A stretch of DNA of 8,700 nt, taken from NCBI GenBank assembly GCA_900544525.1, contig UQVN01000136.1, positions 1 through 8,700 on the forward strand. The letters run 5' to 3'. Shown here piece after piece: positions 1 to 6,034 of this stretch. The notes under the pieces are model-generated. The model was given only the letters and a program-made list of their open reading frames with translations, had not been told where the DNA came from and did no database searches. The position numbers and the translations under genes are program-made. Numbering within the stretch: position 1 is the stretch's first letter; the number at the start of each line of letters is the position of its first letter. The stretch is from an uncultured Eubacteriales bacterium (GTDB taxonomy: Bacteria > Bacillota > Clostridia > Lachnospirales > Lachnospiraceae).

Positions 1-29
1 TGGGATATTTCAGTGTAAAAAATTATAAT

Positions 30-1934
30 TTATTTTTCAAGGTCTACACCTTGATTTTCTTTATCAGAATTTTCTGTATAAGCAGGAAGTTCTTTTTTCT
101 TTAAAAGAATGTACATAAATTCTTCCCCTGTAATCGTTTCACGCTCATAAAGATGTTTTGCTAACTCATGCAACTTATCTTTATTTTCCTCTAAAATCTT
201 TCTTGCCAAAGCATGGGCTTCACGAATAATTTTAAGGACTTCTGCATCCACTTTTGCAGCTGTTTCTGGGGAACAAGCCAGTGAAGTATCGCCTCCAAGA
301 TATGGATTATTTACCGTTTCTAAGGCCATCATGTCAAACTCATCGCTCATACCAAATCGAGTAACCATAGCACGCGCGATCTTTGTAGCTTGCTCAATAT
401 CATTAGATGCCCCAGTTGTAAAAGAACCAAAGATCATTTCCTCTGCCGCACGTCCACCTGTAAAAGTTACGATTTTCTCAAAAGCCTCTTGCTTTGTCAT
501 TAACAATCGTTCATCTTCTTCCACCTGCATCGTATAACCAAGAGCTCCTGAAGTTCTTGGAATAATTGTGATCTTATGAACAGGTGCTGAGTTTTTCTGC
601 ATAGCTGCCACTAAAGCATGTCCGATTTCATGATAAGATACAATTAATTTTTCCTTTGTAGAAATGGAAGAATCTTTTCTTTGATATCCTGCGATTACAG
701 TTTCTACAGATTCCTCTAAGTCATCTTGTTGTACAACACGTCTTCCTTGTCTTACTGCACGAAGTGCCGCCTCATTGACAATATTGGCAATTTCAGCACC
801 TGACGCACCAGAAGTAGCTCGTGCAATGGTATTGATATTAATATTATCACTTGCTCTTACTGCTTTTAAATGAACTCTTAAAATCTGTTCTCTTCCTTTT
901 AAATCAGGAAGTTCTACAGGAATTCTTCTATCAAAGCGCCCTGGGCGAAGTAAGGCTTTATCCAATGTTTCTGGACGGTTAGTAGCGGCTAAAATAACGA
1001 CTCCACTGCTGCCATCAAATCCATCCATCTCTGTTAAAAGCTGATTCAATGTCTGCTCGCGTTCATCATTGCCTCCAATTCCACCACTATCTCTTTTTTT
1101 ACCAATAGCATCAATTTCATCGATAAATACAATACATGGTGCTTTTTCTTGTGCCTGTTTAAATAAATCACGAACTCTTGCCGCACCCATACCAACAAAC
1201 ATCTCTACGAATTCAGAGCCTGAGATAGAGAAAAATGGTACTTTTGCTTCCCCTGCTACTGCTTTTGCAAGAAGAGTCTTACCAGTTCCAGGAGGTCCAA
1301 CTAATAACGCTCCTTTTGGCAATTTTGCACCGATTTCCGCATATTTTTTTGGATTGTGAAGGAAGTCTACGATTTCTGCTAATGCTTCTTTCGCTTCTTC
1401 TTCCCCTGCTACATCGGCAAATGTCTTACCAGTCTGTGCTTCTACATACACTTTTGCATTGCTTTTTCCAAAAGTCATTGGTCCAGGACCCATGCCACCC
1501 ATCTTCTTTTGAAGACTTCTTGTAAGCAATTGTCCAAGTGCAAAGAAAATGACAATTGGTAAAATCCATGTGAGTAAGAATGAAACAATTGGTGACATCT
1601 GTTTAATTTCTGCTTTATCAAACTTCTCCACATGAGCATTTTCTAATCGCTCTACAAGGGCTGTACCATCTTCCATTGCCACCGTCTTACAAACTGTCTT
1701 ATTTTCACCATCTCCAACTACAAAGTAAAGCGTATCGCCATCTAAAGAGGCTTCTGATACTTGTCCTTTGTTCAAAGCCGTAACGAATTGACTATAAGTT
1801 GCATCTTTTACACTTTTTCCAAGCATTGCTGGAAAAACAAAAGAATTCAATAAAACCAAAACAATCAACACGATTGCATAGTAAAACATCAACGGCTTCT
1901 TTGGTTTTTCAGGTCGTTTTTCATTGTTAAACAT
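30..1934 (-). CDS. ftsH: ATP-dependent zinc metalloprotease FtsH
   Basis: FtsH is a membrane-anchored hexameric AAA+ protease that extracts and degrades unassembled or damaged membrane proteins and some soluble regulators. The 634-residue product has TM1 at about residues 16-38, a short external domain, TM2 at about 116-137, Walker A GPPGTGKT (213-220), Walker B with FIDEID (about 270-275), a second region of homology ending in RPGRFDRR (330-337), and the protease zinc motif HEIGH (435-439). D512 in GASNDIEQ is the expected third zinc ligand. Most FtsH proteins read HEAGH; Ile in that position is a tolerated variant. I chose the ATG at 1932-1934 because GGAGG lies 4 nt upstream (1939-1943) and the protein then begins in normal family style. 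The frame stays open 38 codons further up, but the ATGs there lack a ribosome site. It stands alone, not beside tilS/hpt as the usual clostridial copy does, so it may be a second paralogue. A CIRCE operator precedes it. No terminator is visible in the 29 nt after the stop. Confidence 0.97.
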   Translation of the reverse strand: MFNNEKRPEKPKKPLMFYYAIVLIVLVLLNSFVFPAMLGKSVKDATYSQFVTALNKGQVSEASLDGDTLYFVVGDGENKTVCKTVAMEDGTALVERLENAHVEKFDKAEIKQMSPIVSFLLTWILPIVIFFALGQLLTRSLQKKMGGMGPGPMTFGKSNAKVYVEAQTGKTFADVAGEEEAKEALAEIVDFLHNPKKYAEIGAKLPKGALLVGPPGTGKTLLAKAVAGEAKVPFFSISGSEFVEMFVGMGAARVRDLFKQAQEKAPCIVFIDEIDAIGKKRDSGGIGGNDEREQTLNQLLTEMDGFDGSSGVVILAATNRPETLDKALLRPGRFDRRIPVELPDLKGREQILRVHLKAVRASDNININTIARATSGASGAEIANIVNEAALRAVRQGRRVVQQDDLEESVETVIAGYQRKDSSISTKEKLIVSYHEIGHALVAAMQKNSAPVHKITIIPRTSGALGYTMQVEEDERLLMTKQEAFEKIVTFTGGRAAEEMIFGSFTTGASNDIEQATKIARAMVTRFGMSDEFDMMALETVNNPYLGGDTSLACSPETAAKVDAEVLKIIREAHALARKILEENKDKLHELAKHLYERETITGEEFMYILLKKKELPAYTENSDKENQGVDLEK

Positions 1935-1953
1935 AATTCCTCCCTCTCTTTCT

Positions 1954-1972
1954 ACGATAATATCCTTATCGT
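1954..1972 (-). other. Small hairpin in ftsH leader, just upstream of the ribosome site
   Basis: In the mRNA, ACGATAA and TTATCGT form a perfect 7-bp stem around a 5-nt loop, GGATA. It ends 10 nt upstream of the GGAGG Shine-Dalgarno box of ftsH. The stem is AT-rich and not followed by a T-run, so it is not a terminator. A role in translation or mRNA stability is only inferred. Confidence 0.35.
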
Positions 1973-2073
1973 TAAGATTCCTTCCTATTAAGCGGGAATT
2001 TTCATCTGTAATTTTAAAATTTCCACTTTTTCTCATCGTTTTTATCATATAATAAAAAAGTTATTTTTGCAAA

Positions 2074-2100
2074 TTAGCACTCTCTTTTTCCGAGTGCTAA
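2074..2100 (-). promoter_or_regulatory. CIRCE operator (HrcA-binding site) controlling ftsH
   Basis: The sequence is TTAGCACTC, nine bases, then GAGTGCTAA, an exact match to the CIRCE consensus with all nine arm positions paired. CIRCE is the operator of the HrcA heat-shock repressor, typically in front of groESL and the hrcA-grpE-dnaK operon. Here it lies about 5 nt downstream of the predicted transcription start of ftsH and about 140 nt upstream of the start codon. That is the usual position for repression and for presence in the transcribed leader. The only minus-strand gene it can serve is ftsH, and there is no plus-strand gene nearby. Confidence 0.93.
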
Positions 2101-2111
2101 TTTCTAGTTCC

Positions 2112-2120
2112 AGTATAATA
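2112..2120 (-). promoter_or_regulatory. Candidate -10 region of the ftsH promoter
   Basis: The minus strand reads TATTATACT here, giving TATACT (2117 to 2112) as a good -10 hexamer. A start near 2105 would place CIRCE at about +5, which fits HrcA-regulated promoters. No convincing -35 hexamer lies 16-18 bp upstream (ACAATT or CAATTT at best), so the call rests on the -10 and the CIRCE position. The implied leader is about 170 nt. Confidence 0.45.
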
Positions 2121-2181
2121 GGAAATTATGTACAAATTGTGTCCTCATCATAAATTAATTATAAAATTTTTTATCTTATAC

Positions 2182-2225
2182 AAAAAAAGATGTATGAAAA
2201 GATAGAAAATATCTTTTCATACATC
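2182..2225 (-). terminator. Rho-independent terminator after the DUF1846 gene (shared with a candidate sRNA)
   Basis: A perfect 15-bp inverted repeat (2189-2203 with 2211-2225) encloses a 7-nt loop, and on the minus strand is followed at once by seven T (2188 to 2182). It ends minus-strand transcripts before the ftsH promoter. The plus strand also has a short run of four T after the stem, so weak bidirectional action is possible. The stem is AT-rich but long. Confidence 0.85.
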
Positions 2226-2327
2226 TTTTATGCTTGTTTATAGTGAGTCAATTTTTTTGCCCCTAATTGCTCACTTTTTGTTTACAAACGTTTGATTTGT
2301 CATAAATAAAGTTTATTGACATGCTTA
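2182..2327 (-). ncRNA. Candidate small RNA with its own promoter, between the DUF1846 gene and ftsH
   Basis: A TTGACA/TAGAAT promoter (2334-2363) points into this stretch and the terminator at 2182-2225 closes it, giving a predicted RNA of about 145 nt. Besides the terminator it holds an 11-bp hairpin with one bulged base (2242-2253 with 2265-2275) whose mRNA-sense loop is AGGGGCAAAAA, a G-rich segment that could be a seed. The only ATG-started frame I see, 19 codons at 2263-2322, has no ribosome site. I recognise no known RNA family. The alternative is plain 3' untranslated region of the DUF1846 mRNA with a chance promoter match. Confidence 0.38.
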
Positions 2328-2333
2328 TCTTTT

Positions 2334-2363
2334 ATTCTACTGCTACTTCCTTATACTTGTCAA
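2334..2363 (-). promoter_or_regulatory. Promoter inside the 3' region of the DUF1846 gene, driving the candidate sRNA
   Basis: On the minus strand, a perfect -35 TTGACA (2363 to 2358), an 18-bp spacer and a -10 TAGAAT (2339 to 2334, five of six consensus bases) predict a start near 2327. It is the best consensus promoter in the window. It sits 75-104 nt after the DUF1846 stop codon and upstream of that gene's terminator, so it does not serve an annotated gene unless transcription reads through into ftsH. Confidence 0.5.
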
Positions 2364-2390
2364 CTCTTTTATTTTGCTCAAAATACATAC

Positions 2391-2429
2391 AGGAATCTAC
2401 CTTACTTGAAAAACAAATTTTGGATTCCT
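2391..2429 (-). repeat. Short inverted repeat just after the DUF1846 stop
   Basis: AGGAATC (2391-2397) and GATTCCT (2423-2429) form a 7-bp inverted repeat with a 25-nt gap, starting 8 nt beyond the stop codon. There is no T-run after it, so it is not a terminator. It may be a weak 3' UTR stem or chance. Confidence 0.25.
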
Positions 2430-2437
2430 ATTTATTC

Positions 2438-3922
2438 TTAGTTATAGAATAAGTTTTCTGATGCATATTCTGGATCACAAGTTACGTCAATTCCTAACTT
2501 TTTCAATGTCTGTTCATCATTTCTATTTAACATAACGGTAGAGTGGGCTTGTGCATCTTTTAACTTCGCTAATCCCTCTACTGCTGTCTGGGCCATTGGA
2601 TTTGTTACCGCACAAATGCTAAGTGCAATTAATACTTCATTGGCTGTTAATGGAATCATTTTACTATCTAAATGATTTTCTTTTAAATTACAAATAGTAT
2701 TTAAAATAGAAGGTGCTAATAACAGCTGGCTCTCAGAAATATTTGCAAGATATTTCACTGCATTTAAAAGCATTGCTGCACAGGCATCCATTAAGTCGGT
2801 ACGTTTTCCTGTTACAATCTTACCATCCTCTAATTGTAATGCTACAACTGCAGTCGTATCTTTTTCTTCTGCACATTTTCTAGCTGCTGGAACTACAACA
2901 CGATCTTCTGGCTTTAACCCAACTTCTTCCATAATTACTTTCATGCGATTTACAACTTCTTCATCACATTGACCTTTTTTGAAGTCACATAATGTAGCAA
3001 AATAACGACGAATGATTTCCGCTTTTGATGCCTCTTTCACTGCATCATCATCAATGATTCCAAATCCAACACGGTTTACACCCATATCTGTTGGTGACTG
3101 ATATACAGATTCTTTTCCTGTGATTTTTTCAATAATTCTTTTAACAACTGGGAACATTTCTAAATCACGGTTATAGTTAACTGCCACTTGACCATATTTA
3201 TCAAAATGGAAGTAATCCATCATATTGACATCTTTTAAATCAACGGTAGCCGCTTCATATGCTACATTTAATGGATGTTTTAAAGGCACATTCCATACTG
3301 GGAATGTTTCAAATTTTGAATATCCAGCCTGTTTTCCCTGTTGGAATTCATGGTAAAGCTGATTTAAACAAGTAGCCAACTTTCCACTTCCTGGACCTGG
3401 AGCTGTTACGACAACGATTGGTTTTGTTGTTTCAATATAACTATTTCTTCCATATCCTGCATCACTTACAATCATATCAACATCTGCTGGATATCCTGGA
3501 ATTGCTTCATGAGTATAGACTTTAATATCACGACGCTCTAATTTCTGACGGAATACTTCCGCAGCTGGCTGTCCATTATATCTTGTAATAACAACACTAT
3601 TGACAGATAATCCATATCTTCTTAAATCATCAATAAGACGAAGAACATCCATATCATAAGTGATTCCAAAGTCACCTCTAATTTTATTTCTTTCAATATC
3701 CCCTGCATAAACACAGATAATAATTTCCGCCTGATCTTTTAACTTTTGAAGAAGCTTGATTTTTGCATCTTCATCAAATCCTGGAAGAACTCGCTTTGCA
3801 TGTTTATCACCAATTAATTTTCCACCAAACTCTAAGTAAAGTTTATCATAATCATTTACACGCTCTAAAATATACTTTGACTGCTCTTCAATATACTTCT
3901 TTGGATCAAAACCTTTTTTCAC
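2438..3922 (-). CDS. DUF1846 / UPF0371 family protein of unknown function
   Basis: The 494-residue product matches the conserved UPF0371 (DUF1846) family of Firmicutes and Actinobacteria along its whole length, which is the usual family size. No reaction is established for the family. Visible features are the N-terminal conserved segment GFDPKKYIEEQ, the block YAGDIERNKIRGDFGITYD (about 72-90), and a glycine-rich TAPGPGSGK at 173-181. That last block resembles a phosphate-binding loop but is not a canonical Walker A. No signal peptide or membrane segment is evident, so the protein is probably cytosolic. The start is GTG at 3920-3922, supported by AGAGG seven bases upstream. The reading begins exactly where the family begins. 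The gene has its own extended -10 promoter, a structured leader of about 160 nt, and a strong terminator downstream. It stands as a single-gene unit. Confidence 0.93.
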   Translation of the reverse strand: MKKGFDPKKYIEEQSKYILERVNDYDKLYLEFGGKLIGDKHAKRVLPGFDEDAKIKLLQKLKDQAEIIICVYAGDIERNKIRGDFGITYDMDVLRLIDDLRRYGLSVNSVVITRYNGQPAAEVFRQKLERRDIKVYTHEAIPGYPADVDMIVSDAGYGRNSYIETTKPIVVVTAPGPGSGKLATCLNQLYHEFQQGKQAGYSKFETFPVWNVPLKHPLNVAYEAATVDLKDVNMMDYFHFDKYGQVAVNYNRDLEMFPVVKRIIEKITGKESVYQSPTDMGVNRVGFGIIDDDAVKEASKAEIIRRYFATLCDFKKGQCDEEVVNRMKVIMEEVGLKPEDRVVVPAARKCAEEKDTTAVVALQLEDGKIVTGKRTDLMDACAAMLLNAVKYLANISESQLLLAPSILNTICNLKENHLDSKMIPLTANEVLIALSICAVTNPMAQTAVEGLAKLKDAQAHSTVMLNRNDEQTLKKLGIDVTCDPEYASENLFYN

Positions 3923-3929
3923 AATAGTA

Positions 3930-3934
3930 CCTCT
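3930..3934 (-). promoter_or_regulatory. Ribosome binding site supporting a GTG start
   Basis: AGAGG on the minus strand lies 7 nt upstream of the GTG at 3920-3922. It decides the non-ATG start, which also coincides with the conserved N-terminus of the protein family. Confidence 0.75.
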
Positions 3935-3970
3935 TTTCTCTCATAATGCCTTTTTGTTATGGTAACCTTT

Positions 3971-4007
3971 TTTCTTTTGTGTATACGAATCTATACACGA
4001 AAAGAAA
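3971..4007 (-). promoter_or_regulatory. Long hairpin / dyad in the DUF1846 leader
   Basis: GTGTATA (3979-3985) and TATACAC (3992-3998) flank a 6-nt loop. The stem continues with TTTCTTTT (3971-3978) pairing with AAAAGAAA (4000-4007) past one bulged base (3999), 15 pairs in all. On the minus strand it is followed by A-rich sequence, so it is not a terminator for the HAD gene upstream. It lies 48 nt before the GTG start, within the predicted mRNA leader. It could act as an RNA structure or, through the GTGTATA-N6-TATACAC core, as a repressor operator. The sequence does not decide between these. Confidence 0.5.
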
Positions 4008-4032
4008 TCCATTTTCTATTACTATCTTCTGT

Positions 4033-4078
4033 TGAAATGCGAGAACTTCCCTTCTTTTCACTTTGCTTTCTCGCTTCA
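4033..4078 (-). other. Second stem-loop in the DUF1846 leader
   Basis: GCGAGAA (4039-4045) pairs with TTCTCGC (4068-4074). After a 2-nt bulge the stem goes on with TGAA (4033-4036) against TTCA (4075-4078). The 22-nt loop is purine-rich in the mRNA (AGTGAAAAGAAGGGAAG). It begins about 5 nt after the predicted transcription start. With the hairpin at 3971-4007 it makes a two-stem leader. I recognise no known riboswitch class. Confidence 0.4.
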
Positions 4079-4089
4079 TCAAAAACAAT

Positions 4090-4118
4090 AGTATAGCATA
4101 AACCTTTTTCTATGACTA
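4090..4118 (-). promoter_or_regulatory. Promoter of the DUF1846 gene
   Basis: The minus strand carries -35 TAGTCA (4118 to 4113, four of six), a 17-bp spacer ending TGC, and -10 TATACT (4095 to 4090). This makes an extended -10 (TGnTATACT). The start would be near 4083, giving a leader of about 160 nt. Confidence 0.65.
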
Positions 4119-4199
4119 GTCCTAGATCCAAATTTTTTTTTCATTCTATATCTTGTGTTATGGATTCTTGAACTTTTCTCTTATTTTTATAAAAATTTT

Positions 4200-4883
4200 C
4201 TATTTTGTTTCTCCATTTACTTTTTGTAACCAGCAAATCACTTGCTCTAAATCATCTAATTTTGCATCTATGACTTTCTTTAACTCTTCTGTTTCTGGAA
4301 CAAGATCGGGGATCATAATCACTTTACATCCTGCTCTTTTTCCTGCGATTAAGCCATTTTTAGAATCTTCTAATACGAGGCAAAACTCTGGACTCACATT
4401 CACAAGCTCTGCTGCCTTTAGAAAAATATCCGGCTCAGGCTTTCCCTTTTCAACAGAATCTCCAAATGCAAATTCATCTAAAAAAGATTCCGTTCCTGTT
4501 TCTCTCACTAATTTTAACGCGCGTTCTTTTGGCGTTGATGTAGCAAGTGCTGTCTTATATCCATATTCCTTTAAATAGACTAGCAATTCTTTTAGCCCTT
4601 TTTTACACACAATCCCTTTTTCCAATTCTTTATTAAAAAATTCTTGACGAATAGCAATAATCTCTTCATAATCCATACTAGGATCATATAGCTTTGTAAA
4701 CAACTTACTGCTATCAGCTCTAACCATTCCCCGGCTCTGTAATAAAAATTCATCTCCGATTGGAATTCCTAACTTCTCACCTGTTTTTTTCCATGCCTTC
4801 ATATAAAGGCGTTCGGTATCAAACATCAGTCCGTCCATATCAAAGAGCACAGCCTTTATTTTTCTTTTTTCGTTATTTACCAT
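4200..4883 (-). CDS. HAD-superfamily hydrolase, beta-phosphoglucomutase-like (subfamily IA)
   Basis: A 227-residue cytosolic phosphatase or phosphomutase. Motif I is FDMDGLMFDTE with nucleophile D15 and acid/base D17. Motif II is ATSTP (114-118). The motif III lysine is K148 in EKGKPEPDIF, and the motif IV acidic pair is E172-D173 in LEDSKNG. A helical cap (about residues 22-95) sits between motifs I and II, as in PGMB/YcjU/YniC-like enzymes. The substrate cannot be read from the sequence; sugar phosphates and 2-deoxyglucose-6-phosphate are common in the group. A strong ribosome site (AGGGAGG, 4893-4899) overlaps the stop codon of the CPBP gene upstream. The 15-bp gap and this overlap suggest co-transcription and perhaps translational coupling. 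No clear terminator follows. Confidence 0.92.
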   Translation of the reverse strand: MVNNEKRKIKAVLFDMDGLMFDTERLYMKAWKKTGEKLGIPIGDEFLLQSRGMVRADSSKLFTKLYDPSMDYEEIIAIRQEFFNKELEKGIVCKKGLKELLVYLKEYGYKTALATSTPKERALKLVRETGTESFLDEFAFGDSVEKGKPEPDIFLKAAELVNVSPEFCLVLEDSKNGLIAGKRAGCKVIMIPDLVPETEELKKVIDAKLDDLEQVICWLQKVNGETK

Positions 4884-4898
4884 GAAAAAATACCTCCC

Positions 4899-5873
4899 TT
4901 AAATCCTAGCTGCTATTTCTACTGTAATAGCTAACATAAGACATAATACAAATGCAACCGTAAGATGCCATGTCCAAAGTCTGATCCTTTTTTTCCCTAA
5001 GTCACTATTCATCATTTCTGCTTCCTGGCTTATCGTATTTCCTTCTTGTATTTTCTGTGGTAAAACTCCATTTCTCTTACTGAGTTTCCCAATTAAAAAT
5101 AAAATTCCCGCTGCAATTAGGAAAGAAATAAGGCCGCTTGGAAGTAACCCAATAATATCTTTTATATTTAGATACGTGGTATTACTTTCTTGAATGACAG
5201 AATCGAAATTTGTTCCAACAAGAGCTTGATATTTTTCCATCAGAAAAACTCCTACTACATTGACTCCATTAATCATAAAGTGAACGATCATACTGGATAA
5301 AATCGAATCTGTTACTTCCACTACAACAGCAAATAATATTCCAAGAATCCATGCATAAAAAAATTGATTAAAGTTCCCATGCATAATTCCAAATAAAAAT
5401 CCACTTAATACAACTGCTTTTAACCAATGATATTTTACATACGTTTGGCAAAGAATTCCTCGATATACGGTCTCTTCTACAAAAGCTGGAACAATTCCTA
5501 TTGAGAATAATCCAAATGCTAAACTATTCGTCAACATTCCAGAAAGCTCTGTACTAACAATATTTGTTGCAAACATCATACTAATTGCATTCAACAATGT
5601 AACAAATGGTAAAATCATAAAGGAAAGCACAATCAGTAATAGAATCACTACTGGAGATAACCTATGAAATCGTATTAGCGTTCCAAAAGAAATACGACTT
5701 CTTCTCCAATAAATAAGAGCAATCACTAACATAATCAACTCTGGTAATAAAACGGTCAATCTCCTCATGAAAATGCTATCCCCAATCGGTATAAATCCCC
5801 ATAGCATACTAATCCCCATATAAGCTACAATTAATATAAGAAAAAAACGATTGACTCTTCTTATTTCTCTCAT
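4899..5873 (-). CDS. CPBP family intramembrane glutamic endopeptidase (CAAX protease/Abi type)
   Basis: A 324-residue polytopic membrane protein with about eight or nine hydrophobic segments (about 9-27, 38-56, 73-97, 117-132, 152-165, 172-188, 192-212, 240-262, 303-320). All three CPBP (PF02517) motifs are present: EETVYR with E133, E134 and R138; FGIMH with H165; and HFMIN with H198 and N202. The catalytic set is therefore intact. Bacterial members are linked to bacteriocin self-immunity, peptide maturation or membrane-protein processing, but the substrate here is unknown and no bacteriocin gene is nearby. The start ATG has an ideal AGGAGG six bases upstream (5880-5885). The gene leads a two-gene unit with the HAD hydrolase. 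A hydrophilic stretch (about 263-298) precedes the last membrane segment. Upstream lies a cluster of repeated boxes that may regulate the unit. Confidence 0.92.
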   Translation of the reverse strand: MREIRRVNRFFLILIVAYMGISMLWGFIPIGDSIFMRRLTVLLPELIMLVIALIYWRRSRISFGTLIRFHRLSPVVILLLIVLSFMILPFVTLLNAISMMFATNIVSTELSGMLTNSLAFGLFSIGIVPAFVEETVYRGILCQTYVKYHWLKAVVLSGFLFGIMHGNFNQFFYAWILGILFAVVVEVTDSILSSMIVHFMINGVNVVGVFLMEKYQALVGTNFDSVIQESNTTYLNIKDIIGLLPSGLISFLIAAGILFLIGKLSKRNGVLPQKIQEGNTISQEAEMMNSDLGKKRIRLWTWHLTVAFVLCLMLAITVEIAARI

Positions 5874-5923
5874 AACGTTCCTCCTATGTTGCTAATCTAT
5901 AATTTTTTCTCTTTTACTTTTTC

Positions 5924-5993
5924 ATTTTGGATAGAAATGAATTTTGTATAGAAATGTAAATGTTTCTGCTTAACTTATTCCTTCTATACAAAA
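5924..5993. repeat. Cluster of TTTTGTATAGAA boxes in the CPBP gene promoter region
   Basis: On the plus strand, ATTTTGGATAGAAATG (5924-5939) and ATTTTGTATAGAAATG (5941-5956) are direct copies with a 17-bp period and one mismatch in 16. TTTTGTATAGAA (5942-5953) recurs as a perfect inverted copy, TTCTATACAAAA (5982-5993), 28 bp away. The three sites lie between the methyltransferase terminator and the CPBP ribosome site, overlapping the candidate -10. The arrangement suggests multi-site binding by a regulator, or a stem in the leader if transcription starts further upstream. Confidence 0.55.
5945..5973 (-). promoter_or_regulatory. Weak candidate promoter of the CPBP-HAD unit
   Basis: The minus strand has TTAAGC (5973 to 5968, three of six to the -35 consensus), 17 bp, then TATACA (5950 to 5945, four of six to the -10). 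The -10 lies inside one of the repeated boxes and the -35 lies between the two inverted copies. A weak promoter under an activator or repressor would fit, but the match alone is not strong. Confidence 0.3.
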
Positions 5994-6030
5994 GAGAAGA
6001 ACTGGCTATCTTATTCTAGCCAGTTCTTCT
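5989..6030 (-). terminator. Rho-independent terminator of the methyltransferase gene
   Basis: A perfect 14-bp stem (5995-6008 with 6017-6030) with an 8-nt loop begins 4 nt after the methyltransferase stop codon. On the minus strand the stem's last bases, TTCTTCT, run into CTTTTG. The stem contains the GC-rich core CTGGCTA. It separates the methyltransferase from the CPBP-HAD unit. Confidence 0.88.
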
Positions 6031-6034
6031 TTTA

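Noticed and set aside
331..1525. Plus-strand open frames of 68 to 96 codons inside ftsH
   Set aside because: They lie antisense to a strongly conserved gene, have no ribosome sites, and their products resemble no family. They are shadow frames.
2285..2294. Palindrome CAAACGTTTG
   Set aside because: A 10-bp AT-rich palindrome in an AT-rich spacer is expected by chance and is not placed at a promoter.
2263..2322. Minus-strand 19-codon ATG frame inside the candidate sRNA
   Set aside because: No Shine-Dalgarno box precedes the ATG, and the peptide has no distinguishing feature.
3971..4007. Reading the long hairpin as the terminator of the HAD gene
   Set aside because: On the minus strand it is followed by A-rich, not T-rich, sequence, and it lies downstream of the DUF1846 promoter within that gene's leader.
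4183..4196. Palindrome ATTTTTATAAAAAT just after the HAD stop codon
   Set aside because: It is pure A/T, cannot make a stable terminator stem with a usable loop, and is likely compositional.
4153..4578. Plus-strand frame of 141 codons over the HAD gene
   Set aside because: It overlaps the HAD gene antisense through its catalytic motifs, with no promoter or ribosome site. The HAD gene fully explains the sequence.
5924..5993. CRISPR-like or transposon-end interpretation of the repeated boxes
   Set aside because: There are only three short copies, with no regular spacers, no transposase and no target-site duplication. A promoter-region operator explains the position better.
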